Notes under the pieces: model-generated | Database searches by the model: none | The model's input: the letters and a program-made list of their open reading frames with translations, nothing else | What the model was told of the DNA's origin: nothing | Made by a program: the position numbers and the translations under genes | DNA from: Solibacteraceae bacterium | Lineage (GTDB): Bacteria; Acidobacteriota; Terriglobia; Bryobacterales; Bryobacteraceae | NCBI GenBank assembly: GCA_021324015.1 | Contig: JAJPJX010000079.1 | Location: forward strand, 1 to 64,000 | Direction: 5' to 3' | Length of the DNA stretch: 64,000 nucleotides | In this document: piece after piece, positions 40,793 to 49,600 of the stretch | Layout: each line of letters opens with the position of its first letter | How positions within the stretch are numbered: the stretch's first letter is position 1

Positions 40793-41482
40793 GTGAAGGT
40801 CTGGCTGGCCGGTCTGGTCGGGGCGCTTTTCCTTGCCGCGGGTGCGGACCCGTTTGCAGCGGTGCGGGAGCGCATGGTGTGGGAGCAGATCGAACTGCGC
40901 GGGGTGCACAACCCGGACGTGCTCCGGGTCATGCGCGCCACACCGCGCCACCTGTTCGTCCCGAAGGGTTTGGTGCCGCAAGCCTACGCCGACCACCCCT
41001 TGCCCATCGGGTATGGCGCGACGATCTCTCAGCCCCTCATCGTGGCGATGATGACGGAACTGCTCGCGCCATCCACGAAGGACCGCGTGCTGGAGATCGG
41101 CACCGGGTCCGGCTATCAGGCAGCCGTGCTTTCGCCCCTGGCCGCCGAAGTCTACAGCATCGAGATTGTTCCCGAACTGGCCCGGTCGGCGGCCGCGCTA
41201 CTTGCCGGCATGGGTTACAAGAACGTGACCGTGCGGCAGGGCGACGGCTACCTGGGCTGGCCGGAAAAAGCCCCCTTCCACCGCATCATTCTGACGGCGG
41301 CGCCGCCGCAGGTGCCGCGCGCCCTGCTCGATCAACTGGCCGCCGGCGGCCGCCTGGTAGCGCCCCTGGGAGTCAGCCCGTTCGATCAGTATTTGTACCT
41401 CGTCGAAAAGAACGCCCGCGGCGAGATTCGTTACCGCAAGATGGGCGCCGTGGCCTTCGTGCCCATGGTTTCCAAGGATTGA
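40793..41482 (+). CDS. pcm: Exported protein-L-isoaspartate O-methyltransferase
   Basis: The 229-residue product has the PCMT signature: RHLFVPKGLVPQAY, GYGATISQPLIVAMMTELL and the AdoMet loop VLEIGTGSGYQAAVLSPLA. It repairs isoaspartyl residues in aged proteins. A hydrophobic N-terminus (VWLAGLVGALFLAAGA) suggests export, which is unusual for Pcm but seen in some bacteria. GTG start. It stands alone in this direction. Confidence 0.88.
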   Translation: MKVWLAGLVGALFLAAGADPFAAVRERMVWEQIELRGVHNPDVLRVMRATPRHLFVPKGLVPQAYADHPLPIGYGATISQPLIVAMMTELLAPSTKDRVLEIGTGSGYQAAVLSPLAAEVYSIEIVPELARSAAALLAGMGYKNVTVRQGDGYLGWPEKAPFHRIILTAAPPQVPRALLDQLAAGGRLVAPLGVSPFDQYLYLVEKNARGEIRYRKMGAVAFVPMVSKD

Positions 41483-41529
41483 GGGCGGCCGGCTGGGCGG
41501 GGCGCCCGGTCCGCGAAATCTCCAAGGGT

Positions 41530-41657
41530 CGGAGGTGAGCCCACTCGTGGGTGACGCTCAGCCGGACGAACAAGACCGCGGAGATGGCGACGTTCACCGC
41601 GGGACCCGCCAGCGCCACCCACTGCTCATGACCCTTCCGAGGACTGATTGCCGCCAA
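41530..41657 (-). pseudogene. Remnant of an M50 (site-2) protease
   Basis: A short minus-strand frame, directly after an in-frame stop, encodes AAISPRKGHEQWVALAGPAVNVAIS, which is characteristic of the second half of M50/SpoIVFB-type membrane proteases. The HExxH part that should precede it and the rest of the protein are missing, so this is a fragment. It is supported by one segment only. Confidence 0.5.
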
Positions 41658-42031
41658 CTAGTGAACCGAACATCGCGGCGCTGGCCAACTGCGAGTTCAG
41701 CCCCTCCTAAGAAACGGTGGCCGCCGATGAAATCGTTGTCGATTCTCCGTTCCTGCTGAGCATAGTAGTAGCCGCCCGATAGAGAGAGACGCTGCGTAGC
41801 TTCCCAGGAAACGATGGGACCGTACTTGATAAAAACCCAAGCCGCCGGGCTGCGTGCGGGCCCGGGAATGGAGGATAGTTTCGAGCCGGGGCTTCAGAGG
41901 ATCCGCAGCTGCAACACATCCCAACCGCCGCATCCGATAGGTGCCCTGCTCTGCTGGGCATCGGGAATCGGGCTCGCGCCGAGTCCGACCAAACTGAATC
42001 TGTACTTCCACAGACGCAACAGATCCCCATG

Positions 42032-42037
42032 TATAAT
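42032..42037 (+). promoter_or_regulatory. Candidate -10 box for the sugar porter gene
   Basis: A perfect TATAAT lies 103 bases before the sugar porter ATG. There is no good -35 box at 16-18 bases, so it is weakly supported. Confidence 0.35.
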
Positions 42038-42139
42038 TGTTCGGGCTTGTAGCGGCCCGGCGAGGGGCCCATTCCCCGAACCTTTCGTGCATAAAGAGCA
42101 TCCGGCCGCTCATCCAGGCTCCTGGAGGCTGATACTTCT

Positions 42140-43978
42140 ATGCCAACTGGAGAAGGCTCCACAACTGCGGTGGATGACTCAAAAAAGGCCTACAGCCACT
42201 TTCTTCTGCTGGTAGCAGGACTCGGTGGCCTGCTTTACGGGGTCGATATAGGCATAATTGGAGGCGCTCTACCATATCTGGAGGCGACTTCCGGACTCAA
42301 CGCCGGTCAACTTTCCATCATCGTGGCCGCGGTGCTGCTAGGCAGCGTCGTGTCCACGTTGTTTGCCGGGCTACTGGCGGACTGGATGGGGCGCAAACCA
42401 CTAATGATTCTCAGTGGCATCTGCTTCGTAATCAGTATTCCGATGATCGCCCTCGCGCACGGTTATGGACCATTGTTCTTCGGTCGACTGCTACAGGGGA
42501 TTAGCGGCGGACTGATCGGTCTTGTGGTCCCGCTCTATCTTGCCGAATGCCTGCCTGCGTCGGGGCGTGGAAAGGGGACCGGCGTTTTCCAGTGGCTGCT
42601 GACACTGGGAATCGTGGCAGCGGCGATTATCGGTATCTACTACAGCTACCGCGTTGTGGCTGTAACCCAGAGCGCCGGTCCGGCGGCAGTTTTTGCGTTC
42701 AAGGACCAAGCCTGGCGCCGGATTTTCTGGGTTTCGCTCCCGCCGGGAATCCTGTTCGTATTGGGCAGCCTCTTCGTGACAGAATCGCCCCGCTGGCTAC
42801 TTCGCCGCGGCAGGCGGGACGCCGCGTTATCTGCCTTGCTGCGCTCCCGCAGCTCCGAACAGACGGAGATTGAGTTGCAGGAGATGGAAGCCACCGCGGC
42901 TGCTCCCAAGTCCCAAATCCCCAAGGGCAAAGAGGTCAAGGACTCGCTCTTAAGGCGGAAATACGTGATTCCATTTGTGCTAGCCTGCATCATTCTGGCG
43001 TGCAACCAGGCTACGGGAGTCAATTCAATTATCGGCTACAACACCGACATTCTTCTGCAAAGCGGTCTTTCCGATCTGCACGCGCACTGGGGATACGTGC
43101 TGTTCACGAGCATCAACTTCCTAGCCACCATAGCGGGCGTAATGCTCGTCGATCGGAGGGGCCGCAAGTTCTTGTTCAAAATCGGAACGGCGGGAATTTT
43201 CTTTTCCCTGCTCGTCGTGGGTGTGCTGTTTCTCGGGGCTGAAAAGCTAAGTGTTGACGCCCGGGATATGATTCAATCGCTAGTCAAGCCGGATCAGAAC
43301 CTCGCAGTTCGCTTCGATAGGCCGGAAGCCGGCCGCTTGCTGACTGATCTCGGCGATGCCGGACGCACGATCGATGCCAGTCGCGCATCCCTGACCGTCA
43401 TCTATTCCTATGGAGATTTCAGCGCGGCAACCGCCGTGGTACGTTCCGACGACCCCGCGGCCCGGCCGTTGGCAATCACACGCGAGAGCTGCGTGCCGAA
43501 CAATCGGATCGAGGCGTTCTTCCGGAATCCGTTCGCTGACCTGAATACGGCCCGCACGGCCCCCTTGAAGATCGAGCGGGCTCTGGTGGGCAGCGTCCCG
43601 GATCCCCGCCACGGTGTCTTGGTGGCCCTTGCCCTGTTCACCTTCATGGGGTTCTATGCCTTGGGTCCCGGCGTTTGTGTGTGGCTGGCGCTGTCGGAGT
43701 TGATGCCTACGCGCATTCGGTCCAATGGCATGAGCATCGCGCTGGTCATCAACCAGATGGTTTCCACGACTCTGGCGGCGATTTTCCTGCCGGTGGTCAG
43801 CAAGCACGGCTATTCGACGATTTTCTTCGTTTTCGCCGCCTTCACCGTCATCTACTTCGTTACTACCACGTTTTTCCTTCCGGAAACAAAAGGCAAGACG
43901 CTGGAGGAGATCGAAGCGCATTTTGAGGGCGCTGAGAAGCATTTTGAGGGCGCTGAGAAGAAGGTGGGACACCTGTAG
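42140..43978 (+). CDS. MFS sugar porter with large inserted domain
   Basis: The 612-residue protein is a sugar porter (SP) family MFS transporter: GLLYGVDIGIIGGALPYL, DWMGRKPLMI, the PESPRWL-type TESPRWLLRRGR, and PETKGKTLEEIE near the end are all present. Twelve membrane helices are expected. Unusually, about 120 residues (roughly 370-488) are inserted before the last helices as an outside loop. The C-terminus repeats HFEGAEK in tandem because of a DNA duplication. It imports a sugar, probably for the kinase downstream. Confidence 0.88.
   Translation: MPTGEGSTTAVDDSKKAYSHFLLLVAGLGGLLYGVDIGIIGGALPYLEATSGLNAGQLSIIVAAVLLGSVVSTLFAGLLADWMGRKPLMILSGICFVISIPMIALAHGYGPLFFGRLLQGISGGLIGLVVPLYLAECLPASGRGKGTGVFQWLLTLGIVAAAIIGIYYSYRVVAVTQSAGPAAVFAFKDQAWRRIFWVSLPPGILFVLGSLFVTESPRWLLRRGRRDAALSALLRSRSSEQTEIELQEMEATAAAPKSQIPKGKEVKDSLLRRKYVIPFVLACIILACNQATGVNSIIGYNTDILLQSGLSDLHAHWGYVLFTSINFLATIAGVMLVDRRGRKFLFKIGTAGIFFSLLVVGVLFLGAEKLSVDARDMIQSLVKPDQNLAVRFDRPEAGRLLTDLGDAGRTIDASRASLTVIYSYGDFSAATAVVRSDDPAARPLAITRESCVPNNRIEAFFRNPFADLNTARTAPLKIERALVGSVPDPRHGVLVALALFTFMGFYALGPGVCVWLALSELMPTRIRSNGMSIALVINQMVSTTLAAIFLPVVSKHGYSTIFFVFAAFTVIYFVTTTFFLPETKGKTLEEIEAHFEGAEKHFEGAEKKVGHL
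43919..43960 (+). repeat. Perfect tandem 21-bp repeat
   Basis: Two adjacent identical 21-base units at the 3' end of the sugar porter gene code for HFEGAEK twice. The length keeps the frame, so the protein is only lengthened by seven residues. It points to recent slippage. Confidence 0.95.
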
Positions 43979-44273
43979 GCCTGTGTCGCGTCGAAACTCG
44001 CCAGCGTCTGGCGTCCTGGGCGCGGCGGATATGCGACCGCAGACCTCCGGACGGCCCGCTACACATCAGTGTTGCGATCGAGGGCATGGCGGCCGGCCAC
44101 TGGAGGAACCAGGGTGTGAGGGCGGCCAGGGTCCCAACTAAAATCGGAAAGGGCCGGCCTGGGACCTCCGCGGGCGGCACCCGCAGGTTCGCTGCCGGTC
44201 ATCTGCGCAACTGGAATATCCGACGCCGCTCGGCCCCATGGACAGGCGTGCCGCGGCCCGCTATTGTGGCAAG

Positions 44274-45452
44274 ATGGCAAAGCGAATGCCTGATCTTCAT
44301 CATTCCGCCGCCTTCATACAGAACTTCGGCGCTGGTCCAGAGCCGAGGTTCATTTCCGTCCCGGGACGAGTCAACCTGATCGGCGAGCACGTCGACTATC
44401 ACGGCCTGCCTGTTCTCCCAATGGCGATTCAACGGCGTATTCGGATTGCCTTTCGGCCGCGACATGATAGCAGGATCCGGGCTGTCAGCTTGGGGTACGG
44501 CGAGCGGGAATTCCAGTGGGCAGACAAACTGGAGTCCAGCGCTCCCGGAGATTGGGAAAACTATGTTAAGGCCGCCGCACAGGCGGTTCATGACCGCTGG
44601 AAGATAAGCAGGGGGATTGACGCCGCCGTCGTCTCGGACTTGCCTCCGGCCGCAGGGTTGTCCTCTTCCTCTGCGCTACTGACCGGGTTCAGCCTGGCGC
44701 TGCTACAGGCGAATGGCGTGCTTACCACCTTCGATGAGCTGATGCGCGTTCTCCCCGAAGGCGAATACTTCGTCGGCACACGGGGCGGCGGCATGGACCA
44801 TGCAGCCGTGCTGGCGTCGAAGGCCGGATCTGCCCTGCTGGTCCATTTCGTTCCCGTGTCGGCCTGCGTGGTGCCGATACCGAAGGATTGGGCTTTTCTC
44901 GTCGCACACAGCCTGACGACGGCGGAGAAATCGGGTGCAGTCCGCGCGGAATACAACTCGCGCCGTACCGCCGGCACGCGCGCACTCCAGCGGCTTGGTT
45001 TTGCTTCGTACGCCGCGGCGATCGAGGGCCGGACCTTCGACGAAATCAAGGCGATCGCGGCCGACCGTTTGGAGGGAGAGGAGCAGCGCTGCTTCTTGCA
45101 CGTCGCCGGCGAAGCGCTCCGGACGACGGCTGCGGTCGCCGCGCTGCGGGTGGCCGAAGCGGAGACGTTCGGCCGCCTTTTGAATGAATCGCACGAGAGC
45201 CTTCGGGACCTGCTACGCGTGAGCAACGAGGCGCTAGACTCATTAGTCGGTACCGCTCGAGATGCGGGGGCTGTTGGGGCACGCCTGACAGGTGCGGGTT
45301 TCGGCGGCTGCGCGGTAGTGTTCTGTCACTCGTCAAAGCGAGAGCAGATCGCCGAAGCCCTCGTGTCACGCTATTACTCCAGGCGCGCCGGTTTCGACCC
45401 CAGTACTCACCTAATTGCCGCCGAGCCCTCTGACGGAGCGCTCAATGCCTGA
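44274..45452 (+). CDS. galK: Galactokinase-like GHMP sugar kinase
   Basis: The 392-residue product is a GHMP kinase with the galactokinase signature PGRVNLIGEHVDYHG, the ATP loop LPPAAGLSSSSALLTG and the third motif LTGAGFGGCAVV. It phosphorylates galactose or a related sugar at C1. The ATG at 44274 is preferred; 44238 and 44286 are alternatives. It overlaps the nucleotidyltransferase gene by eight bases, suggesting kinase and pyrophosphorylase act in sequence on the same sugar 1-phosphate. Confidence 0.85.
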   Translation: MAKRMPDLHHSAAFIQNFGAGPEPRFISVPGRVNLIGEHVDYHGLPVLPMAIQRRIRIAFRPRHDSRIRAVSLGYGEREFQWADKLESSAPGDWENYVKAAAQAVHDRWKISRGIDAAVVSDLPPAAGLSSSSALLTGFSLALLQANGVLTTFDELMRVLPEGEYFVGTRGGGMDHAAVLASKAGSALLVHFVPVSACVVPIPKDWAFLVAHSLTTAEKSGAVRAEYNSRRTAGTRALQRLGFASYAAAIEGRTFDEIKAIAADRLEGEEQRCFLHVAGEALRTTAAVAALRVAEAETFGRLLNESHESLRDLLRVSNEALDSLVGTARDAGAVGARLTGAGFGGCAVVFCHSSKREQIAEALVSRYYSRRAGFDPSTHLIAAEPSDGALNA

Positions 45453-46167
45453 AAGCGCGATCCGGCGCGTCGTGGTGTTGGCAGCAGGGCGGGGCACCCG
45501 CATGGGCGAGATCACCGCCGACATCCCCAAGCCCATGTTGCCCGTGCGCGGGCGGCCGATCCTCGAACACGTTCTGGACAGGCTGGCCGCCGCGGGCGCG
45601 AAGGAATTCTTCATTGTGGTCGGGCACCGGCGGGAACTGATCGAGGCATATTTTCGGAACTGGCGTTTCCCGATTCAATTCCTGGTCCAGGACCCCGTAA
45701 ATGGCACGGGTTCCGCCGCGCTTCTGTCGCGGGATTTCGTCGCCGGTGCCCCGTTTCTGCTGACGTTCGCCGATATCCTGTGCGATTCATCGGCCTATCT
45801 CAGGTGCGCGCGGGTGCTTGAGGAACATCCAACGGCCGCGGCAGTTCTCGGGGTTCGCGAAGTTGACGATCCGTGGCGTGGGGCGGCCGTCTATGTCGAG
45901 GCCGGGAAGGTCACCAATGTAATCGAAAAGCCGCCGCGAGGCGGGTCGACCACCCACTGGAATAGCGCCGGTCTTTTCGTTTTTCGCCCGCCGGCGTTCG
46001 AATATCTGGCCCGCCTTCAACCTTCGGTGCGCAATGAATACGAGCTGACAGCGATTTTCAATCCGATGCTGCGTGACAATCTGGAATTACGAATCTCGGC
46101 CATTGAGGGCAATTGGCGGGACGTCGGCTATCCGGACGACCTCGAAGCGGTTAAGGCCGACCAATAA
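45445..46167 (+). CDS. Sugar-1-phosphate nucleotidyltransferase
   Basis: The 240-residue product has the NTP-transferase signature LAAGRGTRMGEI with KPMLPVRGRPILEHVLD and the metal-binding DP/FADI segment. It has no C-terminal hexapeptide domain, so it resembles RmlA/HddC-type enzymes rather than GlmU. It starts inside the galactokinase gene. Together they would turn a free sugar into an NDP-sugar; the exact sugar cannot be told. Confidence 0.82.
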   Translation: MPESAIRRVVVLAAGRGTRMGEITADIPKPMLPVRGRPILEHVLDRLAAAGAKEFFIVVGHRRELIEAYFRNWRFPIQFLVQDPVNGTGSAALLSRDFVAGAPFLLTFADILCDSSAYLRCARVLEEHPTAAAVLGVREVDDPWRGAAVYVEAGKVTNVIEKPPRGGSTTHWNSAGLFVFRPPAFEYLARLQPSVRNEYELTAIFNPMLRDNLELRISAIEGNWRDVGYPDDLEAVKADQ

Positions 46168-46214
46168 TGGCCGTCCGCGCTCGCAGGCCGGCCCTGGCGC
46201 AGTAAGTCTCGACC

Positions 46215-46259
46215 GAAAAAGACGCGCCCGTGCCGACCGTGATCACCGGATCGGGCGCG
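46215..46259 (-). terminator. Candidate terminator downstream of tRNA-Ser
   Basis: On the minus strand the arms CGCGCCCG (46252-46259) and CGGGCGCG (46223-46230) form an 8-bp stem followed by TCTTTTTC. It lies 115 bases after tRNA-Ser. The loop is 21 bases, longer than usual. Confidence 0.5.
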
Positions 46260-46373
46260 GTGAGGGGCACAAGTGACCGTTTTCTGCCCTGGGGGAGGCA
46301 TGGATAGAGAGATGGGTTCGGCCCCATCACCCAAAATCACGCCAGACCGGCTTGTAACCTATTGATTCTATTA

Positions 46374-46463
46374 TGGCGGAGAGAGAGGGATTCGAACCCT
46401 CGATAGAGTTTCCCCTATACACGCTTTCCAAGCGTGCGCCTTCAACCACTCGGCCATCTCTCC
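46374..46463 (-). tRNA. tRNA-Ser (GGA anticodon)
   Basis: The 90-nt gene has acceptor GGAGAGA/TCTCTCC, a D arm GGCCGAGTGGTTGAAGGC, anticodon stem CACGC with loop TTGGAAA, a long variable arm as in class II tRNAs, T arm GAGGG-TTCGAAT-CCCTC, discriminator G and encoded CCA. All stems pair. Confidence 0.95.
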
Positions 46464-46519
46464 GATGCGGGGGTGGTGCTTTTTCAGAATAACACGGCGC
46501 GTCCGCGCCGCTCCTCCCC

Positions 46520-46581
46520 TTACTGCTTGATGATGGTGCCGTCGCGGCGGTTACTGCTTGATGATGGTGCCGTCGCGGCGG
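46520..46581. repeat. Tandem 31-bp duplication at the 3' end of the ManD-like gene
   Basis: Two identical adjacent 31-base units (46520-46550 and 46551-46581) span the last codons and stop of the dehydratase gene and repeat them just downstream. The coding frame is unaffected because the duplication includes the stop. Confidence 0.95.
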
Positions 46582-47918
46582 CGGATTTCGCCCCATCCTC
46601 CGTTCAGGTTGCGCCAGGGACCGCGTCCTTCGCCATACGGATATTTGGCCGCCAGTTTCTCGTCCACCTCGATGCCCCAACCCGGCGCCTCGTTGGCGTA
46701 CAGGTAGCCGTCCTTCATCACCGGACAGCCCTTGAAGACTTCCTGCAGCGCTTCGTTGAAGGGGGAGTATTCCTGGATGCCGAAGTTGTAACACACCAGG
46801 TCCAGGGTGACGTTGGCCATGTGCCCGATCGGCGAAACGTCTCCGGGCCCGTGCCAGGCCGTCTTCACCCCGAAAATCTCGCCCATGGCCGCCACCTTGC
46901 GCGCCGGGGTTACCCCGCCCATTTGGGTCACGTGCATGCGCATGTAGTCGATCTGGCGCTCGCTGATCAGCGGCGTCCATTCGTGCGGGCTATTGAAGAG
47001 CTCACCCATGGCCAGGGGTGTCGCGCATTGCGACCGTATCTGCCGGAAATAGCTGATATCTTCAGGAGATAGCGCATCTTCCATAAAGAATAACTTGAAT
47101 TTTTCAGCATCCTTGGCGAACTGCACCGCCTGGTTGGGGCTCACACGCTCGTGCACGTCGTGAAGCAGTTCGATTTCGTCGCCGAGCTGTTTGCGGCACT
47201 CTTCGAAGAGCTTCAACGCGCGGCGGATATAGATCGCCGGCTCGAACACGGGGCCGTCGTGCAGCGCCGCCACCTTGGCACTACCGCGCCGCGCCCCATA
47301 GCCCGCCATGCCGGGCACGCCCACCTGCACGCGCACGTGCCGGAAGCCGCGCTCCATGTATTTGCGGACGTTCTCGATGGTTTCGGAGGGCTCGGCGCCG
47401 TCGGCGTGGCCATAGCAGTCGGCGGCCTCCCTGCACTTTCCACCCAGCACCTGGTAGACGGGCAGGCTGGCCTGGCGGCCCTTGATATCCCACAGCGCCT
47501 GGTCCACGCCGCTGATAGCGTTGTTGAGCACCGGGCCGTTGCGCCAGTACGAGCTGTTGTAGCAGGCCTGCCAGGTGTCGTCGATGCGGTCCGCCGGCTT
47601 GCCCAGCAGAAACGGTTTCAGGTAGCGCTCCACGGCGGCGTTCACCAACTCGGCCCGCTGCGTGAACGTGCCGCAGCCGTAGCCATAGAGCCCAGCCTGG
47701 TCCGTAATGATTTTGACCACGGTCAGCCGCAGGCCCGCCGGCGCGGTGGCGATGACTTGCACGTCCTTGATCTTGGGGGAAGGCATGCCGCGGGTGGCGC
47801 GCTCCACCTGGGCTTGGGCCTTCTGTTCGCGGGCGGTGGTCAGCCCCAGAAGGGCGCCACCGGCGAGGGATTGAAGCAGGCTCCGTCGTTGCATAAGTGA
47901 AGTCCTACTATACTCCAT
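46551..47918 (-). CDS. ManD-type mannonate/sugar-acid dehydratase
   Basis: The 455-residue product belongs to the ManD branch of the enolase superfamily: RHVRVQVGVPGMAGYG, LLHDVHER (Asp and His), MEDALSPEDISYF, the glutamate of PLAMGELFNSP and HGPGDVSPIGHMANVT are all present. ManD dehydrates D-mannonate to 2-keto-3-deoxygluconate. The N-terminus has an RRSLLQSLAGGALLGL stretch like a Tat signal, suggesting export. Alternative start at the ATG before QRRSLL. Confidence 0.85.
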   Translation of the reverse strand: MEYSRTSLMQRRSLLQSLAGGALLGLTTAREQKAQAQVERATRGMPSPKIKDVQVIATAPAGLRLTVVKIITDQAGLYGYGCGTFTQRAELVNAAVERYLKPFLLGKPADRIDDTWQACYNSSYWRNGPVLNNAISGVDQALWDIKGRQASLPVYQVLGGKCREAADCYGHADGAEPSETIENVRKYMERGFRHVRVQVGVPGMAGYGARRGSAKVAALHDGPVFEPAIYIRRALKLFEECRKQLGDEIELLHDVHERVSPNQAVQFAKDAEKFKLFFMEDALSPEDISYFRQIRSQCATPLAMGELFNSPHEWTPLISERQIDYMRMHVTQMGGVTPARKVAAMGEIFGVKTAWHGPGDVSPIGHMANVTLDLVCYNFGIQEYSPFNEALQEVFKGCPVMKDGYLYANEAPGWGIEVDEKLAAKYPYGEGRGPWRNLNGGWGEIRRRDGTIIKQ

Positions 47919-47955
47919 CCGGAACCGGCCACTGCGGTCCGCCGTAGGGTCCGGC

Positions 47956-48111
47956 TTACTTGTGATCTTTGAAGTCCATCATGCTCCGCAGGCTCTTGAT
48001 CTGGTCGCTGATCTTGCGCTCCCGGGCGACCAGCATGAGCACATACACCACCAGGATCAGCCAGGCGGCCAGAAAGCCGTAGAACATGAAGGTGAAGTTG
48101 CGGGTGTCCAT
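47956..48111 (-). CDS. ccmD: CcmD heme exporter subunit
   Basis: The 51-residue frame has one N-terminal membrane helix (FMFYGFLAAWLILVVYVLML) followed by a basic helix (RERKISDQIKSLRSM), the standard CcmD layout. CcmD is needed for release of holo-CcmE from the CcmABC complex. It lies 21 bases after the ccmC stop on the same strand. Confidence 0.8.
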   Translation of the reverse strand: MDTRNFTFMFYGFLAAWLILVVYVLMLVARERKISDQIKSLRSMMDFKDHK

Positions 48112-48132
48112 CGGTAATGGGGATCCTTTCGA

Positions 48133-48813
48133 TTAGACCACGGCGTGGGCGTAGCGCCGCAGCGAGTCGATCTCGCGCTGCACTTCTTCCTGGCGCAGGC
48201 GGATGAGCACCAGGACCGCGGCCAGCAGCATCAGCGCCACCAGGTTCAGCACCGCCGTGGATTTCATGGCCGGGTCGATCGAGCCGCCGCCCCAGAACAC
48301 CGGCTGCGGATGCTGCGTGCGCCACCACTTGATGGAGAAGATCACGATGGGCACGTCCGCGAAGGCGAAAATGTTGAACACCGCGGCGATGCGCGCGCGC
48401 GCCGTGGGCTCCTCAATGGCGTGCCGCAGCATCAGGTATCCCGCGTACAGCAGCCAGCAGACCAGCGCGGAGGTGAGGCGCGCGTCCCAGGTCCACCAGA
48501 TACCCCAGATGATGCGCCCCCAGATGGAGCCGGTCACCAGGTTTGCGGCCAGGAAGGCCAGCCCTACCTCGGTCACCGAAACGGCCACGGAATCGTAGCG
48601 GAAATTCTTGGTGACCAGAAACATGATGCTGGCGAAAGCCGCCACAAAAGCGCCCAGCATAGCCGTGATCGCCGCCGGAACGTGGAAGAAGATGATGCGG
48701 TAGATCATCCCTTGGGAAGCCTCGTCCGGCAGCACCATGAAGATAGAGTACAGATTGCGGGCCAGCAGCAGCGCGGCCGCCACTCCCAACGCGTAAATCA
48801 CTTTTTCGCGCAT
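48133..48813 (-). CDS. ccmC: CcmC heme handling protein
   Basis: The 226-residue product has six membrane helices and the tryptophan-rich heme motif WGIWWTWDARLTSALVC, as expected for CcmC. It loads heme onto CcmE in the inner membrane. It lies between ccmB and ccmD in the minus-strand ccm operon. Confidence 0.9.
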   Translation of the reverse strand: MREKVIYALGVAAALLLARNLYSIFMVLPDEASQGMIYRIIFFHVPAAITAMLGAFVAAFASIMFLVTKNFRYDSVAVSVTEVGLAFLAANLVTGSIWGRIIWGIWWTWDARLTSALVCWLLYAGYLMLRHAIEEPTARARIAAVFNIFAFADVPIVIFSIKWWRTQHPQPVFWGGGSIDPAMKSTAVLNLVALMLLAAVLVLIRLRQEEVQREIDSLRRYAHAVV

Positions 48814-48850
48814 CCGAAAAACCTCCCGTGAGCGGAACTGCCTGCCCCGT

Positions 48851-49600
48851 CTAGCCGACCAGCACGGTGTCCACCAGAACCAGCGAGAGCGCCGTATAGA
48901 TGACGTCGAAGCCCACCAGCATCTTCAGCCAAACCGCCACGTCCGCGGAAAGCGGCTGCCCGTTCACCAGTTGCGTGCTCAACTGCATGGCCGCCATCAG
49001 CGCCGGAATGAGCATGGGGTAAACCAGCAACGGCAGCATCAATTCCCGCAGCCGGATGTTCACCGTGAGAGCGCTGAAGATCGTGCCGATGACCGTCAGG
49101 CCCCAGGTGCCCAGCACCAGGACCAGCAAGAGCGGCCAGAACTGCAAGTACCACCGGACATTATAGAAAATGCCGAAAACCAGCAGCGAAACCAGTTCCA
49201 CGGCCAGCACCAGGACAAAGTTTGCCAGGGCTTTACCCAGGAACAGGGCGGAGCAGGGAACCGGCGCGGCCACCAGGGCATCCAGGCAGTCGTTGGGCAG
49301 TTCCCGGGCGAAGCTGCGGTTCAGCACCAGCGTGCCGGCGAAGGCGAACACGATCCATAGCAGGCCGCCGGAGAGGACCCGCAATTGATCTTCGGAAGGG
49401 TCGAAAGCGAAGCTGAATAGCAGCAGGATGACCACGGCGAAAGCCAGGGAGGCGTTGATGGCCTCCTTGGTGCGAATCTCGGCGCGCAGGTCCTTGGCGG
49501 CCACGAAGAGGCTCTGGCGCATGCCGGCCACAAAGCCGCCGGCCGCGGCGGCGCGCCCCGTAGCAGGTGCGTCGCGGGATGTGGCCAGCGCCCCCATCAT
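48851..49600 (-). CDS. ccmB: CcmB heme exporter membrane subunit
   Basis: The 249-residue product has about six membrane helices and the CcmB features KDLRAEIRTKEAINASLAF and the SRSFARELPNDCLDALV-type cytoplasmic loop. CcmB is the permease part of the CcmAB ATPase that frees heme-loaded CcmE. Its start overlaps the ccmA stop (ATGA). Confidence 0.88.
   Translation of the reverse strand: MMGALATSRDAPATGRAAAAGGFVAGMRQSLFVAAKDLRAEIRTKEAINASLAFAVVILLLFSFAFDPSEDQLRVLSGGLLWIVFAFAGTLVLNRSFARELPNDCLDALVAAPVPCSALFLGKALANFVLVLAVELVSLLVFGIFYNVRWYLQFWPLLLVLVLGTWGLTVIGTIFSALTVNIRLRELMLPLLVYPMLIPALMAAMQLSTQLVNGQPLSADVAVWLKMLVGFDVIYTALSLVLVDTVLVG

Larger units (their letters stand above)
41483..42139. other. 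Intergenic region with a gene remnant
   Basis: Apart from the M50 protease fragment, this 657-base stretch has no convincing gene. Minus-strand frames around 41700-42160 are cysteine/arginine/serine rich and look accidental. A candidate -10 box TATAAT at 42032-42037 may serve the sugar porter gene. Confidence 0.5.

Noticed and set aside
41707..42162. Minus-strand cysteine/serine-rich frame upstream of the sugar porter
   Set aside because: Low complexity and no ribosome site; it looks like an accidental frame in a gap holding a degraded gene.
44120..44175. Inverted repeat GGTCCCA/TGGGACC as a riboswitch or terminator before the galactokinase
   Set aside because: Only seven paired bases with a 25-base loop and no T-tract; not distinguishable from chance in GC-rich DNA.
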